Below are positions 33,216-42,082 of a stretch of 64,000 nt of DNA, in pieces. Made by a program: the position numbers and the translations under genes. The notes under the pieces are model-generated. The model had not been told where the DNA came from and did not search any database. It worked only from the letters and a program-made list of their open reading frames with translations. Within the stretch, counting starts at the first letter, position 1; each line of letters begins with the position of its first letter. This stretch comes from Hymenobacter gummosus. Its GTDB lineage: Bacteria; Bacteroidota; Bacteroidia; Cytophagales; Hymenobacteraceae. The stretch lies in contig NZ_RXOF01000023.1 of assembly GCF_003970915.1 (NCBI RefSeq), positions 1-64,000 on the forward strand, in the 5' to 3' direction.

Positions 33216-35000
33216 CTATTCCAGCTGGGCCAGGGCGGCGCGCAGCTCCTCGGGCGTGACGGGCCGGAAGCTCAGTTCCGGCGCCACGCCTTCGCTCAGC
33301 ACCACCGCCCGCGTAGCCAGGTAGGTGATGCCCTTGTCGCGCTTGAACGCCACCAGGGTGGCCGGCTCGCCCTCGGGGGCCGCGTAGAAAAGCTGCCGGG
33401 TGGCTCCCGCGTCCTGCCCGATGCCCGGCACCACGCCCCGCACCCGGCGGAATACCAGCACGGCGCGGGTACCCGCCGCCGGCGTTTCGACGCCGAACTG
33501 CACGCGCTTCTGGCTAGCAAAACGGGCGCTCCGGTCGCAGTTGATCCAGCCCAGGCCGGCGGCGCTAAACAGGTAGCCCCCCAGCGAATCCACGCTGGTC
33601 GCGTTCAGGTCACCGGCCGGGGTTTGGCGCAGGAACTGGCGGGCCTGCCGGGTATCGAACGAGCGGATGGCGTTGGCCGGAGTACTCAGCTGCCCGACAA
33701 AGCTGCGGTCATCACCGAAAAAGCGCACCCGGCCGTCGCGCCCGAAACCCAGGTCAAACAGCCACACGCCCGCTACCGGTACTTGCGGCAAGGGGGCGGC
33801 TTTTACCCACCGTCGGCGGCGCGGCACTTCGGTCAGGACGTTCGAATGCGCTTTGCGCGGCGGCAGAGGGCCAAGCAGGGCGGCCGGTACAAAGGCCGGG
33901 GCCTGACGGCGTAGCGTGGCGTCCAGCGCCAGCCGCAACGCCTCATCCCGAATGCCCAGCACATTTACCCCCGTCACGCGGCCCTGCGCATCGATGCCCA
34001 ACGTAACGCGCCCGAACTCCAGCAGCCGGGTCCGGCGCGAAGTAGTCCAGGACCGGAGCTGCTGCCGTTCCGCCCGGCTGCGCGGGCGGGCCAGCAGCCG
34101 GTCTACGTCGGCGGCTGAAAAAGCCAGGCTACGTCGGAGCTGCTGATAGAACGCAGCTTGCGTGCCCCGCAGTTGCGGCCCCACCTCCCGAAACCGTTGC
34201 CGGTTCAGGGCCGGCACCGGGCGCTGCCAGTCTACGCCGCGGGCGGTGGGCACGCCGGTGTAGAGCTGCATGCCAGGCAGCGGCCGGGCGGCGGGCATAC
34301 GCAGCAGCAGCTCCTTGCCGGGCCGCAGCGCGCAGGGCTGGCCGGTGGCCGTCTGGGCCTGCAGGTGCAGCATACCGCCGGTTTCGAGCACGTCAGTGCC
34401 CGAAGTGGTCGTGAGGTTGTGCAGCAGAATATCGGGCAGGGAGTAAAACTCGCGTAGCTGCAGCGTCACCGGGCCGGCGAGGCTGTCGGTGGGGCGGGCC
34501 GGCCCGGCGCCGGGCCGGGCGGCTCCGAACGCGTAGGCGGGCACCCAGAGCACCGTGCCCTCGGCGCCGTACAGCAGCGTGTCGCGGCCGGGCAGCACCT
34601 CGAAGCTTTGAACTGGTTTTTCCGGTGCCAGGTAGTCAGGCAGGCCGTCGGCAGCTTCAGCCCCGGCGCTGTCCATCGGCGACGCGTAGCGGGCGGCCAG
34701 ACTGGTGGAGCCCGCGCCGGCCGGGGTGCCCGGCCACCCGGCCGCCCGCCGCCGCGGCCCGACGCGGGTTTGGCTGGCGGCAGCTTGACGGGCGACCCTG
34801 CGCCGGGACGGGGCGGCCGCGGGGCCGGCTGGTTCCGGCGCGGTAGCCTCAACTCGCGTCGTAGCGGCCGGCGGAGCGGCGCTGGGAGCCGGCGCCGCTG
34901 GCCGGGCGGCCCCGGCCGTTTCCGCGGCTTGGTCTTGGCTCTTGCAGCCCGGCAGCGCGGCCGCCAGCAGGCATATGAATAAGGGGTAGAGTTGGCGCAT
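33216..35000 (-). CDS. Large predicted lipoprotein between ureG and ureD
   Basis: The 594-residue product starts MRQLYPLFICLLAAALPGCK, a signal peptide with lipobox LPGC (lipidation at C19). An Ala/Pro/Arg-rich linker follows (about 25-105), then a domain with TLLYGAEGTVLWVPAYAFG, LQLREFYSLPDILLHNLTTT and DVLETGGMLHLQAQ, a pattern I have seen in cell-surface lipoproteins of Bacteroidota but cannot name, and a middle part with TLGIDAQGRVTGVNVLGI that recalls TonB C-terminal domains. It opposes ureG and lies between it and ureD on the same strand as ureD. No link to urease chemistry is evident. Confidence 0.7.
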   Translation of the reverse strand: MRQLYPLFICLLAAALPGCKSQDQAAETAGAARPAAPAPSAAPPAATTRVEATAPEPAGPAAAPSRRRVARQAAASQTRVGPRRRAAGWPGTPAGAGSTSLAARYASPMDSAGAEAADGLPDYLAPEKPVQSFEVLPGRDTLLYGAEGTVLWVPAYAFGAARPGAGPARPTDSLAGPVTLQLREFYSLPDILLHNLTTTSGTDVLETGGMLHLQAQTATGQPCALRPGKELLLRMPAARPLPGMQLYTGVPTARGVDWQRPVPALNRQRFREVGPQLRGTQAAFYQQLRRSLAFSAADVDRLLARPRSRAERQQLRSWTTSRRTRLLEFGRVTLGIDAQGRVTGVNVLGIRDEALRLALDATLRRQAPAFVPAALLGPLPPRKAHSNVLTEVPRRRRWVKAAPLPQVPVAGVWLFDLGFGRDGRVRFFGDDRSFVGQLSTPANAIRSFDTRQARQFLRQTPAGDLNATSVDSLGGYLFSAAGLGWINCDRSARFASQKRVQFGVETPAAGTRAVLVFRRVRGVVPGIGQDAGATRQLFYAAPEGEPATLVAFKRDKGITYLATRAVVLSEGVAPELSFRPVTPEELRAALAQLE

Positions 35001-35093
35001 AGGCTGGCAAAACGCAAAGACGGCTCAACGTAGTATTAACCCCATAAACTACGGCTATTGACCGAATAGCACTGCCGTTCAGCCGGTTCGGGC

Positions 35094-35987
35094 TCAGTAT
35101 TTCCGCTCCCAAGGGTTGTAGCCCAGCACGTCCTCGGCGGCTACGAGCTGCATCAGCGCCGCCAGCAGCGGCTGCAAATCGAGGCGGCTGCGGGCGGCGG
35201 CGCGCAGCACGTACACGTCGTCCCGGGCCGGTACCACGGACAGGATGCAGGCGTGCTCGGGCAGGCGGAAATCCAGCTCCCGGCGCCCGGGCATCTGCAG
35301 GGCCAGCAGCTGCCGCCCGAGGCGCTGGAACCGCTCGTCGTCGGGCGTGCCCACCAGGTACACCGCCAGAGTGGTCTGGTACTGGCGGAAGTTGACCGGC
35401 GAGGTGGCAATGTGCGCGGCGGGCTCGAAGCCGAACCGGTCGAGTACGCGCAGGCGGCCGGCGCGGCTGATGCGCAGCTCACTGTGGTAGCTGTCGAAGG
35501 CAAACCGCTCCCCCGCGTCGGTGCGGCCCGCGCTAAACCAGTCGGCCAGCAGCAGCAGGGCGCCGGGCTGCAGTTGCCAGTGCTGGGCCTGGCGGTAGCG
35601 GCTGCCGGCCTGGGGCACCACCGGGTCGGGCAGCACCACGGCCACGGCCCCCTCGGCCAGCTCGCCCTCGACGAGCTGCTCGGCCACCAGTCCGGCGGGC
35701 GACTTGTATACCTTGGTGCTGGCCTGCGTGCCCAGAAACAGTCGGGCGTCGGCCTGAGCGCGCACCCGCAGCCGAATGGCGTCGCCGGCCAGCATGCCGC
35801 CGCCGTAGCTCGACAAGACCACGTGGCAGCTGCCGCCGGCCGCGCGCGGATTGAGCAGCTTCAGGGGCTGAATGCTGCGGCTGCTCACCAGGCGCGACTG
35901 GCCCCGCACCGCGGCCACGTCGATTTCGCTCCAAAGGGTGGCTGCCGGGACGCCGGGGTAGGCTGGGGATGGGGAAGACACGGGCAT
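35094..35987 (-). CDS. ureD: Urease accessory protein UreD
   Basis: Scaffold of the urease activation complex. The 297-residue protein shows the UreD pattern KLLNPRAAGGSCHVVLSSYG (about residues 42-61), GGMLAGDAIRLRVRAQADAR and the threonine-rich TQASTKVYKS, and the usual LADWFSAGRTDAGERF. It is encoded opposite to ureABCFG, more than 1.9 kb from ureG, so its expression is separate from the main operon. Confidence 0.92.
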   Translation of the reverse strand: MPVSSPSPAYPGVPAATLWSEIDVAAVRGQSRLVSSRSIQPLKLLNPRAAGGSCHVVLSSYGGGMLAGDAIRLRVRAQADARLFLGTQASTKVYKSPAGLVAEQLVEGELAEGAVAVVLPDPVVPQAGSRYRQAQHWQLQPGALLLLADWFSAGRTDAGERFAFDSYHSELRISRAGRLRVLDRFGFEPAAHIATSPVNFRQYQTTLAVYLVGTPDDERFQRLGRQLLALQMPGRRELDFRLPEHACILSVVPARDDVYVLRAAARSRLDLQPLLAALMQLVAAEDVLGYNPWERKY

Positions 35988-36108
35988 GAGCGGCTAATAT
36001 CCGGCTTTCCGGCGCAGCGTGTACGCCTTCGGCCAGCTTTGGCGGCCCGAAATGCGGCGGTGCAGCGGGTTTTCAGTACATTTTCCCTTCCCCTCTTTCC
36101 CACCCGCC

Positions 36109-36780
36109 ATGAACCCTCTGCGCCGAATCCACTACAAAGCCAAGCCCGCGGGCCTGTTCCTGATTGTGCTGCTCGTGGTGCTGGGCAGCAGCGTCTGGGA
36201 AAAGCGCCTGATGCACGCCATGAACACCTCGGCGGCCTTCCTGTACCAGGACCGGCTGCTGCCGGCCACCGGCCTGTTTCAGCTCAATGATTTGATGTAC
36301 GCCAAGCAGCAGCTGATAGCCGGCTACCAGGCCCACCCCACGGCCGCCCGCCGCCACTACCTGCAGGTGCAGCTCGGCGGCCACAACGTCGGCATCGATT
36401 CCATTGTCAGCTCCTACGAGGCCACCTACCTTGTGGCGGAAGAAACCCGGGTGTTTGGCGCCCTCAAGGCCCGCCTGCGCCGCTACAACGCCCTGGAGGC
36501 CCAGCTGCTCAGCACTGCCGCGCCGGCCCCCCGGCAGGCCCGCGCCCTGCTTCGCCAGTTCGACCAGATTCACGCCGACCTCGCGCGGCTCAACCGCATT
36601 CAGCAGCAGGTGGGCCAGCAGCTACGCCAAAGCTCCAACGCCATCGAGGGCGACGCCAACCTGCTCAGCAACGTGCAGATAGCCGTGCTGGTGATATTCA
36701 CCCTCATCATCCAGCAGGCCCTGCTGCTGGACCGCCACCCGCTGCTGCCCAACTCGCTGAAGAACTTCCGGCTGAATTAG
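36109..36780 (+). CDS. Orphan four-helix-bundle sensor protein with two membrane helices
   Basis: The 223-residue protein has a first membrane helix (about residues 13-30), a periplasmic helical segment of about 155 residues with the look of the 4HB_MCP ligand-binding bundle (MNTSAAFLYQDRLLPATGLF at its start), and a second membrane helix (SNVQIAVLVIFTLIIQQALL). In the usual architecture a HAMP plus methyl-accepting or kinase domain follows; here only 15 residues follow and the gene ends. No frame continues it. It may be a stand-alone partner for another receptor. The open frame reaches upstream to 36019, but the ATG at 36109 begins at a sensible N-terminus. Confidence 0.7.
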   Translation: MNPLRRIHYKAKPAGLFLIVLLVVLGSSVWEKRLMHAMNTSAAFLYQDRLLPATGLFQLNDLMYAKQQLIAGYQAHPTAARRHYLQVQLGGHNVGIDSIVSSYEATYLVAEETRVFGALKARLRRYNALEAQLLSTAAPAPRQARALLRQFDQIHADLARLNRIQQQVGQQLRQSSNAIEGDANLLSNVQIAVLVIFTLIIQQALLLDRHPLLPNSLKNFRLN

Positions 36781-36875
36781 GCCGTGTAGACGGCAGCGCC
36801 AGCATCCGTTTGGCTGCTTCGCGGGCTGCCCACGGGCTTTGGCGGGTCGATAACGCGGCCAATGCCTTCAACCGT

Positions 36876-36907
36876 CAAGCGGCGCCTGGGACTCCAGGCG
36901 CCGCTTG
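36876..36907. terminator. Hairpin between convergent genes
   Basis: Perfect 14-bp stem CAAGCGGCGCCTGG (36876-36889) with its complement at 36894-36907, loop GACT. It lies between the four-helix sensor gene and the opposing T9SS cargo gene; no U-run, so termination is probable only from its position. Confidence 0.5.
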
Positions 36908-36993
36908 GCAGGTAAACCAACAATGGATGCTTCGCCGGGCTGGCGGCGGCGGCGGAATCCTGCTGCAGCCGGCATCTGCCCCGCCGGGTGGTC

Positions 36994-39015
36994 TTACTCG
37001 AGTACCAGGCGCTGGGTAGCCGTGGCCGTGGCCGTGCTGACCTGCACCAGGTACACGCCCGGCGGCAGGCCCTGCACATCCAGCTGGCCACCGCCGGCCG
37101 GCAGCTGCGTCGCCGCTACGCGCCGCCCCAGCGCATCGGATACCACGGCCCGGGCGCCGCTTCCGCCCGGCACCTGCACCCGGACCGTACCGCGGGCGGG
37201 GTTCGGATACAGGCTGAACAAGAGCGTCGTCGGCACGCGGCGGCTCAGGGTGCCGCTCACGGTGAAGGCGCTGGTGGTGGTGACGGTGCCGGTGGGCGTG
37301 ACGATGGACAGTGGCCCCGTGCTGGCCCCGGCGGGCACCGTGGCGACAATCTGGTCGCCGGGGGCATTGACGCGGAACGTCGTGGCGGCCACGCCGTTGA
37401 AGCGCACCGCCGTGGCCCCCTGCAAGCTGCTGCCATTGATAACGACCTGCGTGCCAACGGCCCCGGCCGCGGGCGTGAAGCCCAGGCGGGTAGCAATGTT
37501 ATCCAGCCGGGCCACAAAACCATCGGGGTACATCGCGTTGGCGCCCGTAGTGGTCAGCGTTGTGCCGTTGAAGTCGGCGCTGCCGTACAGGCTGCCGCAC
37601 ACCCACACCTGGCCGCCGCTGCTGGCCGCGGCTCCGGCGTACTGGTCGAAGCCGGGGCTGGCGCTGGCCACCGACTGCCGCAGCCACAACGGCTGCCCGG
37701 CGCCGTCCAGGGCCGCCACGAAGCCATTTGCCGCCTCAAAGCCCGCCAGCGGCACCGGATTCAGCGCAAACTGGTAATTGCCCCAGGGAAATGCCCGGCC
37801 GCCCACGCCCGTAAGCAGGTACTGCCCCCCGGCCGTTTGCCGGATGGACGTCGGGTAGCCGGTGGTGTTCAGTTGGCGGCTCCAGCGGTAGGCGCCCAGG
37901 GTGGAATAGTTGGCCAGCAGAATGTCCCGGTATTCGCTCGGGTTCTGATGCGTGGCCGTCCCCAGCTGCACCGAACCGCTGAAATCCAGGGCCAGTATCA
38001 CGCCGCCGCCGGCTACCGGCGTCATGCTCCTGGGCACCGCCATTACGCGGTCGGTCGGGGTGGTGGGCAGCGCCGCGGCCGGCAGGGTCTGCGCGCCGAG
38101 GGGCTGCAGCGCGCCCGAGTACCGGGCCAGGAAAAGGTCCTGGCCGTTGGGGGCGGCCAGGGCCGTACCGGCCATCTGCTGCGGCACCCGCATGTACCCA
38201 CTGGTGTACAAGGTGTTATCGTCGGCGTTATAAGTAAGCGTGGTGATGAGGCTGCCGCCGGAGCTGGCCGTCACCCCGTCGTCCTGGCTGGCAACGACGT
38301 TGCCGGCGCCGTCCACCTTGCGCAGCATCACCTTGGTCCACTCCACCGGCGACTGGCCCGCTCCCGGGGGCCGCAGGCGCGTTTCCGTGTAGCCGACGAA
38401 GGCGTTGCCCTGGCCATCGAGGGCCAGCTGGGCCGGAAAGTCGTCGTAGACCGAGGCAAAAAGCTTGGTCCACTGCCAGGTGCCCTGCGCGTCGTATTTG
38501 GTCAGAAACACGTCTGATGGCCCCATCACATTGTAGGGCGGCGTTGAGGGGTAGAGCGTCGAGCTGCCTTCGACTTGCAGCGAAGCGTCGCCAAACTCGC
38601 CCAGCACCCACACGTTGCCGGCGGCATCGGCCTGCATATCCCACAACGACAGCTGCCCCGCCAGCTGCGGCCCGAGCTGAATCTGGCGGATCCACTGCGG
38701 CACCCCGGCCGGGTTGTACCGGGCCACGAAGATGTCCGAGTTGCCCCCGGTCATCGTACCGGTGCGGCTCAGCGGCCCCAGCGTGGTGCTGCCCTGGAAG
38801 GTGCCGGCCGTGTACACGTTGCCGTTGCCGTCGGCGGCAATCTGCTTGGCGGCCTGCCAGTGCGGGCCGGTAATCAAATCGGCCCAGCCGAAAGACGGCG
38901 CCATCTGCGCCCGGGCGGGCTGCCACGCGCCCCCGCCGAGCATCATTCCTACGCCAACCCGAAAAATCCAGTGTAAACGCTGCTTCACGGCTTTAGTAAA
39001 AAAATAGTACAACAT
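36994..39015 (-). CDS. T9SS-exported beta-propeller-like protein
   Basis: Large secreted protein of 673 residues. After a signal peptide (through about residue 37, ending PARAQ) come SBBP-like repeats of a propeller (pattern DGNGNVYTAGTFQGSTTLG, DAAGNVWVLGEFGD, DGQGNAFVGYTE), an IPT/TIG-like immunoglobulin segment (about 510-590, GFTPAAGAVGTQVVINGSSL), and a type A T9SS sorting tail of about 80 residues (LFSLYPNPARGTVRVQVPG to YLVQVSTATATATQRLVLE). It should be moved across the outer membrane by T9SS and anchored or released. Ligand unknown. Confidence 0.85.
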   Translation of the reverse strand: MLYYFFTKAVKQRLHWIFRVGVGMMLGGGAWQPARAQMAPSFGWADLITGPHWQAAKQIAADGNGNVYTAGTFQGSTTLGPLSRTGTMTGGNSDIFVARYNPAGVPQWIRQIQLGPQLAGQLSLWDMQADAAGNVWVLGEFGDASLQVEGSSTLYPSTPPYNVMGPSDVFLTKYDAQGTWQWTKLFASVYDDFPAQLALDGQGNAFVGYTETRLRPPGAGQSPVEWTKVMLRKVDGAGNVVASQDDGVTASSGGSLITTLTYNADDNTLYTSGYMRVPQQMAGTALAAPNGQDLFLARYSGALQPLGAQTLPAAALPTTPTDRVMAVPRSMTPVAGGGVILALDFSGSVQLGTATHQNPSEYRDILLANYSTLGAYRWSRQLNTTGYPTSIRQTAGGQYLLTGVGGRAFPWGNYQFALNPVPLAGFEAANGFVAALDGAGQPLWLRQSVASASPGFDQYAGAAASSGGQVWVCGSLYGSADFNGTTLTTTGANAMYPDGFVARLDNIATRLGFTPAAGAVGTQVVINGSSLQGATAVRFNGVAATTFRVNAPGDQIVATVPAGASTGPLSIVTPTGTVTTTSAFTVSGTLSRRVPTTLLFSLYPNPARGTVRVQVPGGSGARAVVSDALGRRVAATQLPAGGGQLDVQGLPPGVYLVQVSTATATATQRLVLE

Positions 39016-39313
39016 TTGCCCGCAAGCAATATACCAACCGCGCCCCTGTTCGGCGCCTTACGCCACGGTAATAGTCAACGACTGAACTCTTGCTTAATGC
39101 CGGCGCGGCCCAGCATCCGCCGGCTTGCCGGGCCGCCAAGCGTCTTGCTGCGCTCCAGCCGCGTCAGGGCCCGCCGCGTCGCCTGGCGCTAGGCTTCCGG
39201 GCTGCTTTTGCCGCCGCAGTAGCGGTGTGGCACCGAGCCGACATTTCCGCTACCTTGCCGGGGCCCGTCTGGGTGACACTTGATTAACTACTTACCCAAT
39301 AATCCCGAGAACA
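39016..39313. other. Intergenic region upstream of the PhyH gene
   Basis: Divergent spacer. TACCTTGC at 39251-39258 is a plausible -7 core for the plus-strand gene, and TATATTGC at 39033-39026 (minus strand) one for the T9SS cargo gene. The GC-rich centre holds no gene I can support. Confidence 0.4.
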
Positions 39314-40348
39314 ATGAATTCACAGCCTGCTTTGGTCGGCCCGGAAGAAACGGGCGCTCTGGGGGTGCAGTACCTGAAGCGCTTCTGGGCGCAGACGCTG
39401 GCCAAACGTCGCGGCGCATTCATCGAGGCGACCGAGCAGAGCTGGCGCTTCGACAACCTGCTGCTCAACGGCCTGGGCCTGCCACTCGAAGAAACCATGC
39501 AGTACCTGCTGAATACCGAGCCCAGCTTTGCGGAGTTTGAAGACTGGGTGCTGAATAAGCACCGCGGGCAGCTGGACTCGCTGCGGGTGCAGCGCCTCAA
39601 CAGCGTGTTTTCGGGCCAGCCCTACCCGCCCGCGCTGCAGCACAGTCTGCAGCAGCTGGCAGCTGAGCCCGACGTGCTCAGCCCGGCCGACCTGGCCCAC
39701 TGGGCCGAGCACGGCTACGTAGTGCTGCGCGGCGCCATTTCCCGGGACCAGGCCCGGGCCACCGAGCTGGCCGTGTGGGACGCCCTGGGCATGGACCCGC
39801 AGGACCCGACGAGCTGGTACCAGCGGCCCATCGGTAAGGGCATCATGATGGAGTTCTACCACCATCCTACGCTGCGGGCCAACCGCCAGTCCCGGCGCAT
39901 TCACAAGGCCTTTGCCCAGCTCTGGCAGACGCCCGACCTGTGGCCAACCACCGACCGCACCAGCTTCAACCCGCCCGAAACGCCCGCCCTGCCCTTTCAG
40001 GGGCCACGCCTGCACTGGGACATGAGCCTGGAGCCGCCCTTCCGCTTCGGCACCCAGGGCCTGCTGTACCTGTGCGACACGCCGGCCGAGCAGGGTGCCT
40101 TCTGCTGCGTGCCCGGCTTCCACCGCACCCTGGAGCCCTGGCTGGCCAGCCTCCCCCCCGGCACCGACCCGCGGCAGGTCGACTTGGATGCCCAGGCCGT
40201 ACCCATTGCGGCCGAAGCCGGCGACTTTGTCATCTGGCACCACATGCTGCCCCACGGCAGCAGCCCCAACCGCGGCACGTACCCGCGCATCGTGCAGTAC
40301 CTGAACATGTACCCGCTCGATTTCAAGGAAAATATGGGCTGGCGTTGA
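39314..40348 (+). CDS. Phytanoyl-CoA dioxygenase (PhyH) family protein
   Basis: Predicted Fe(II)/2-oxoglutarate-dependent oxygenase. In 344 residues the facial triad is visible: H234 and D236 (LHWDMSLEPP) and the distal H314 (LPHGSSPNRG), followed by an Arg for 2-oxoglutarate (TYPRIVQYLN). The N-terminal third (about 1-110) is helical and lies before the LxxyGYvVLrG start of the PhyH domain (EHGYVVLRGAISRDQARATE). Substrate not predictable; many bacterial members hydroxylate small metabolites. No biosynthetic neighbours. Confidence 0.85.
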   Translation: MNSQPALVGPEETGALGVQYLKRFWAQTLAKRRGAFIEATEQSWRFDNLLLNGLGLPLEETMQYLLNTEPSFAEFEDWVLNKHRGQLDSLRVQRLNSVFSGQPYPPALQHSLQQLAAEPDVLSPADLAHWAEHGYVVLRGAISRDQARATELAVWDALGMDPQDPTSWYQRPIGKGIMMEFYHHPTLRANRQSRRIHKAFAQLWQTPDLWPTTDRTSFNPPETPALPFQGPRLHWDMSLEPPFRFGTQGLLYLCDTPAEQGAFCCVPGFHRTLEPWLASLPPGTDPRQVDLDAQAVPIAAEAGDFVIWHHMLPHGSSPNRGTYPRIVQYLNMYPLDFKENMGWR

Positions 40349-40368
40349 GGCCACGCCACCGGGCACAA

Positions 40369-40406
40369 AACAACAGCCGGCGCGAATGGTCGCGCCGGCT
40401 GTTGTT
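40369..40406. terminator. Bidirectional hairpin after the PhyH gene
   Basis: Perfect 17-bp stem (40369-40385 with 40390-40406; core CAACAGCCGGCGCG), four-base loop. Flanked by A-rich and T-rich bases on the two sides; sits between convergent genes. Confidence 0.75.
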
Positions 40407-40423
40407 GGTTTATGCAGGTCGGT

Positions 40424-41814
40424 TTACTCCACCACCAGGCGGGCCGAGCGGCGGCCGTTGCGCACCAGGTAGATGCCGGCCGGCAGCCCAACCCCGCTTT
40501 CGGCCGGCTGCCGGCGCAGCACGCGGCCAGTGGCGTCGAGCAGCTCCACGGGGCCGGCAGTGGCGCCCAGCACCTGCACGCGGTCGTGCGCGGGGTTGGG
40601 CAGCAGGCTCAGCGGGGGCAGCTTTTCGGCCTTGCCCGTAGTCACGCTGCGAATTTCCGACAAGGTCTCCTTGCCGTCGAAATCACGCTGGCGCAGGCGG
40701 TAGTACCACGTGCCGGCCGCGGCCGGGCGGTGGCGGAAGCCGTAGTTGCGGGCCGTGGTGGAGTTGCCGGCGGCGGCTACTTCGCCCACGGCCGCAAACG
40801 GCCCGCCGGCGTGGCTGGCCTCCACCACAAAGGCCGCGGCGTTGCGCTCCGAAGCCGTACGCCAGTCCAGCTGCACGGCGCCGTCGGCGGCGGGGCGGGC
40901 GCCGAAGCTGACCAGCTCCACCGGCAGAATGGTGGCCGACTGTTTGTTATAGGCCACGAAAGCCAGGTCACTGTCGCCGTTGAGCTGGATGCGCAGCTGC
41001 TTTACCCGGCTCACGTTTTCGGCCGTGATGCCGAACTGGCTCAGGTCGGCCGTCCACAGGCGCAGGTCGCGCGCGGTCTTGGTGAACCCGTTGCTCAGGC
41101 CCATGGGCGAGCTGCTGGCCTCGTAGAAATCGGCAAGCCACTCGCCCACCGTGGGGAAGCTGCCGTTGTACACCACCGAGACGGTGTTGCCCACCACATT
41201 GCCCGACGCGTCGACGCAGCTGAACACGTCGGAGGAGCCCGAGGGCGAGGCAATTTGCGTTACGAGCACGTCGGGCAGCCCGTCGCCGATGGAGGCCGGG
41301 TTGATGCCATTCAGCGTCAGTACCAGCGCGCCCGAGGGAATATTGGCCAGGCCCGTGCCCAGGTCCAGGCCGTTGGGGCCGTCGACGAGGTAGCCGGCCA
41401 GGGTGCGGGGCGGCGGCGGATTGCTCGGGCCGTTGTCCACCCCGTCGTAGAGCTGCCCGAAGCCGGCCTTGGTGCTGGAAGTGGGCGCGTTCAGCGTCTC
41501 GACGGGCAGCGAGTTAAAAATAGCCGGGGTGAAGGCCAGCCCGTTGTTTGCCAGCAAGTCGTCGTTGACCCCGGTGGAGTACCGCACGCTGTTGGCCACA
41601 AAAGCCAGCAGGGCGTGCGAATTGTCGGGCCGGGTGGAGCTTTTGGGGGCCGAAACCACGCCGCCGGCCGGGCTGGGCCGTTGCCGCTGCGCCAGTAGCC
41701 CCCGTAGCTGGTCACCACTTCGGTAACGTAGTTTACCGCGGTGGTCTGCGCCTGGCCGGCCTGCACACTCCCAGCTCCGAGCAGGGCAGTTAGTAAGTAT
41801 TTACTCCATTTCAT
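40424..41814 (-). pseudogene. T9SS cargo protein gene with a one-base frameshift
   Basis: The N-terminal part (from ATG 41814: MKWSKYLLTALLGAGSVQAG, a signal peptide, on to SYGGYWRSGNG) is in one frame and the remaining ~400 residues in another, joined near 41675-41677. Restoring one C in the C-run (ggg on the plus strand) gives a continuous SGNGPSPAGGVVSAPKSSTR. The body has a choice-of-anchor-like domain and a fibronectin-type region (TILPVELVSFGARPAADGAV), and the C-terminus is a T9SS type A tail (LSLLPNPAHDRVQVLG to RRSARLVVE). A sequencing error in a homopolymer is as likely as a true mutation. A further ATG at 41835 lies within the flanking AT-rich element. Confidence 0.7.
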
Positions 41815-41818
41815 AGCC

Positions 41819-41948
41819 AGTAGCCTGTTTTTCAAATAAGTGCGCAGAATCAGCCTTGTGAAAGTAACTTAGCTTACTATAAATACATTCAGCAATAGTT
41901 ATATTATAATGATGTTTTTTATACGTTTTTTTAGTTTAACAGGCTACT
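41819..41948. repeat. AT-rich segment bounded by an 11-bp inverted repeat
   Basis: AGTAGCCTGTT (41819-41829) and AACAGGCTACT (41938-41948) are perfect complements enclosing about 108 bp of strongly AT-rich sequence (for example TTATATTATAATGATG). The segment sits immediately upstream of the T9SS cargo start codon. It could be a small non-autonomous insertion carrying a promoter or just an AT-rich promoter region; no target duplication is evident. Confidence 0.5.
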
Positions 41949-42082
41949 ATCTGCTAGGAGGCCAACGTGGCAGGCACGCAAGGCAGCGAAGCCGGTTAGC
42001 GCACGGTTGTGTGTCCGACACCACCGGGCTTCAGCTGCCGCTCATTGCAGCCCGGCGGCTTTCCAGCCCTCGTTGGGCCAAC

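Noticed and set aside
39090-39287. Small plus-strand open frame before the PhyH gene
   Set aside because: Arg/Ala-rich composition, no homology I recognise, and it overlaps the predicted promoter core.
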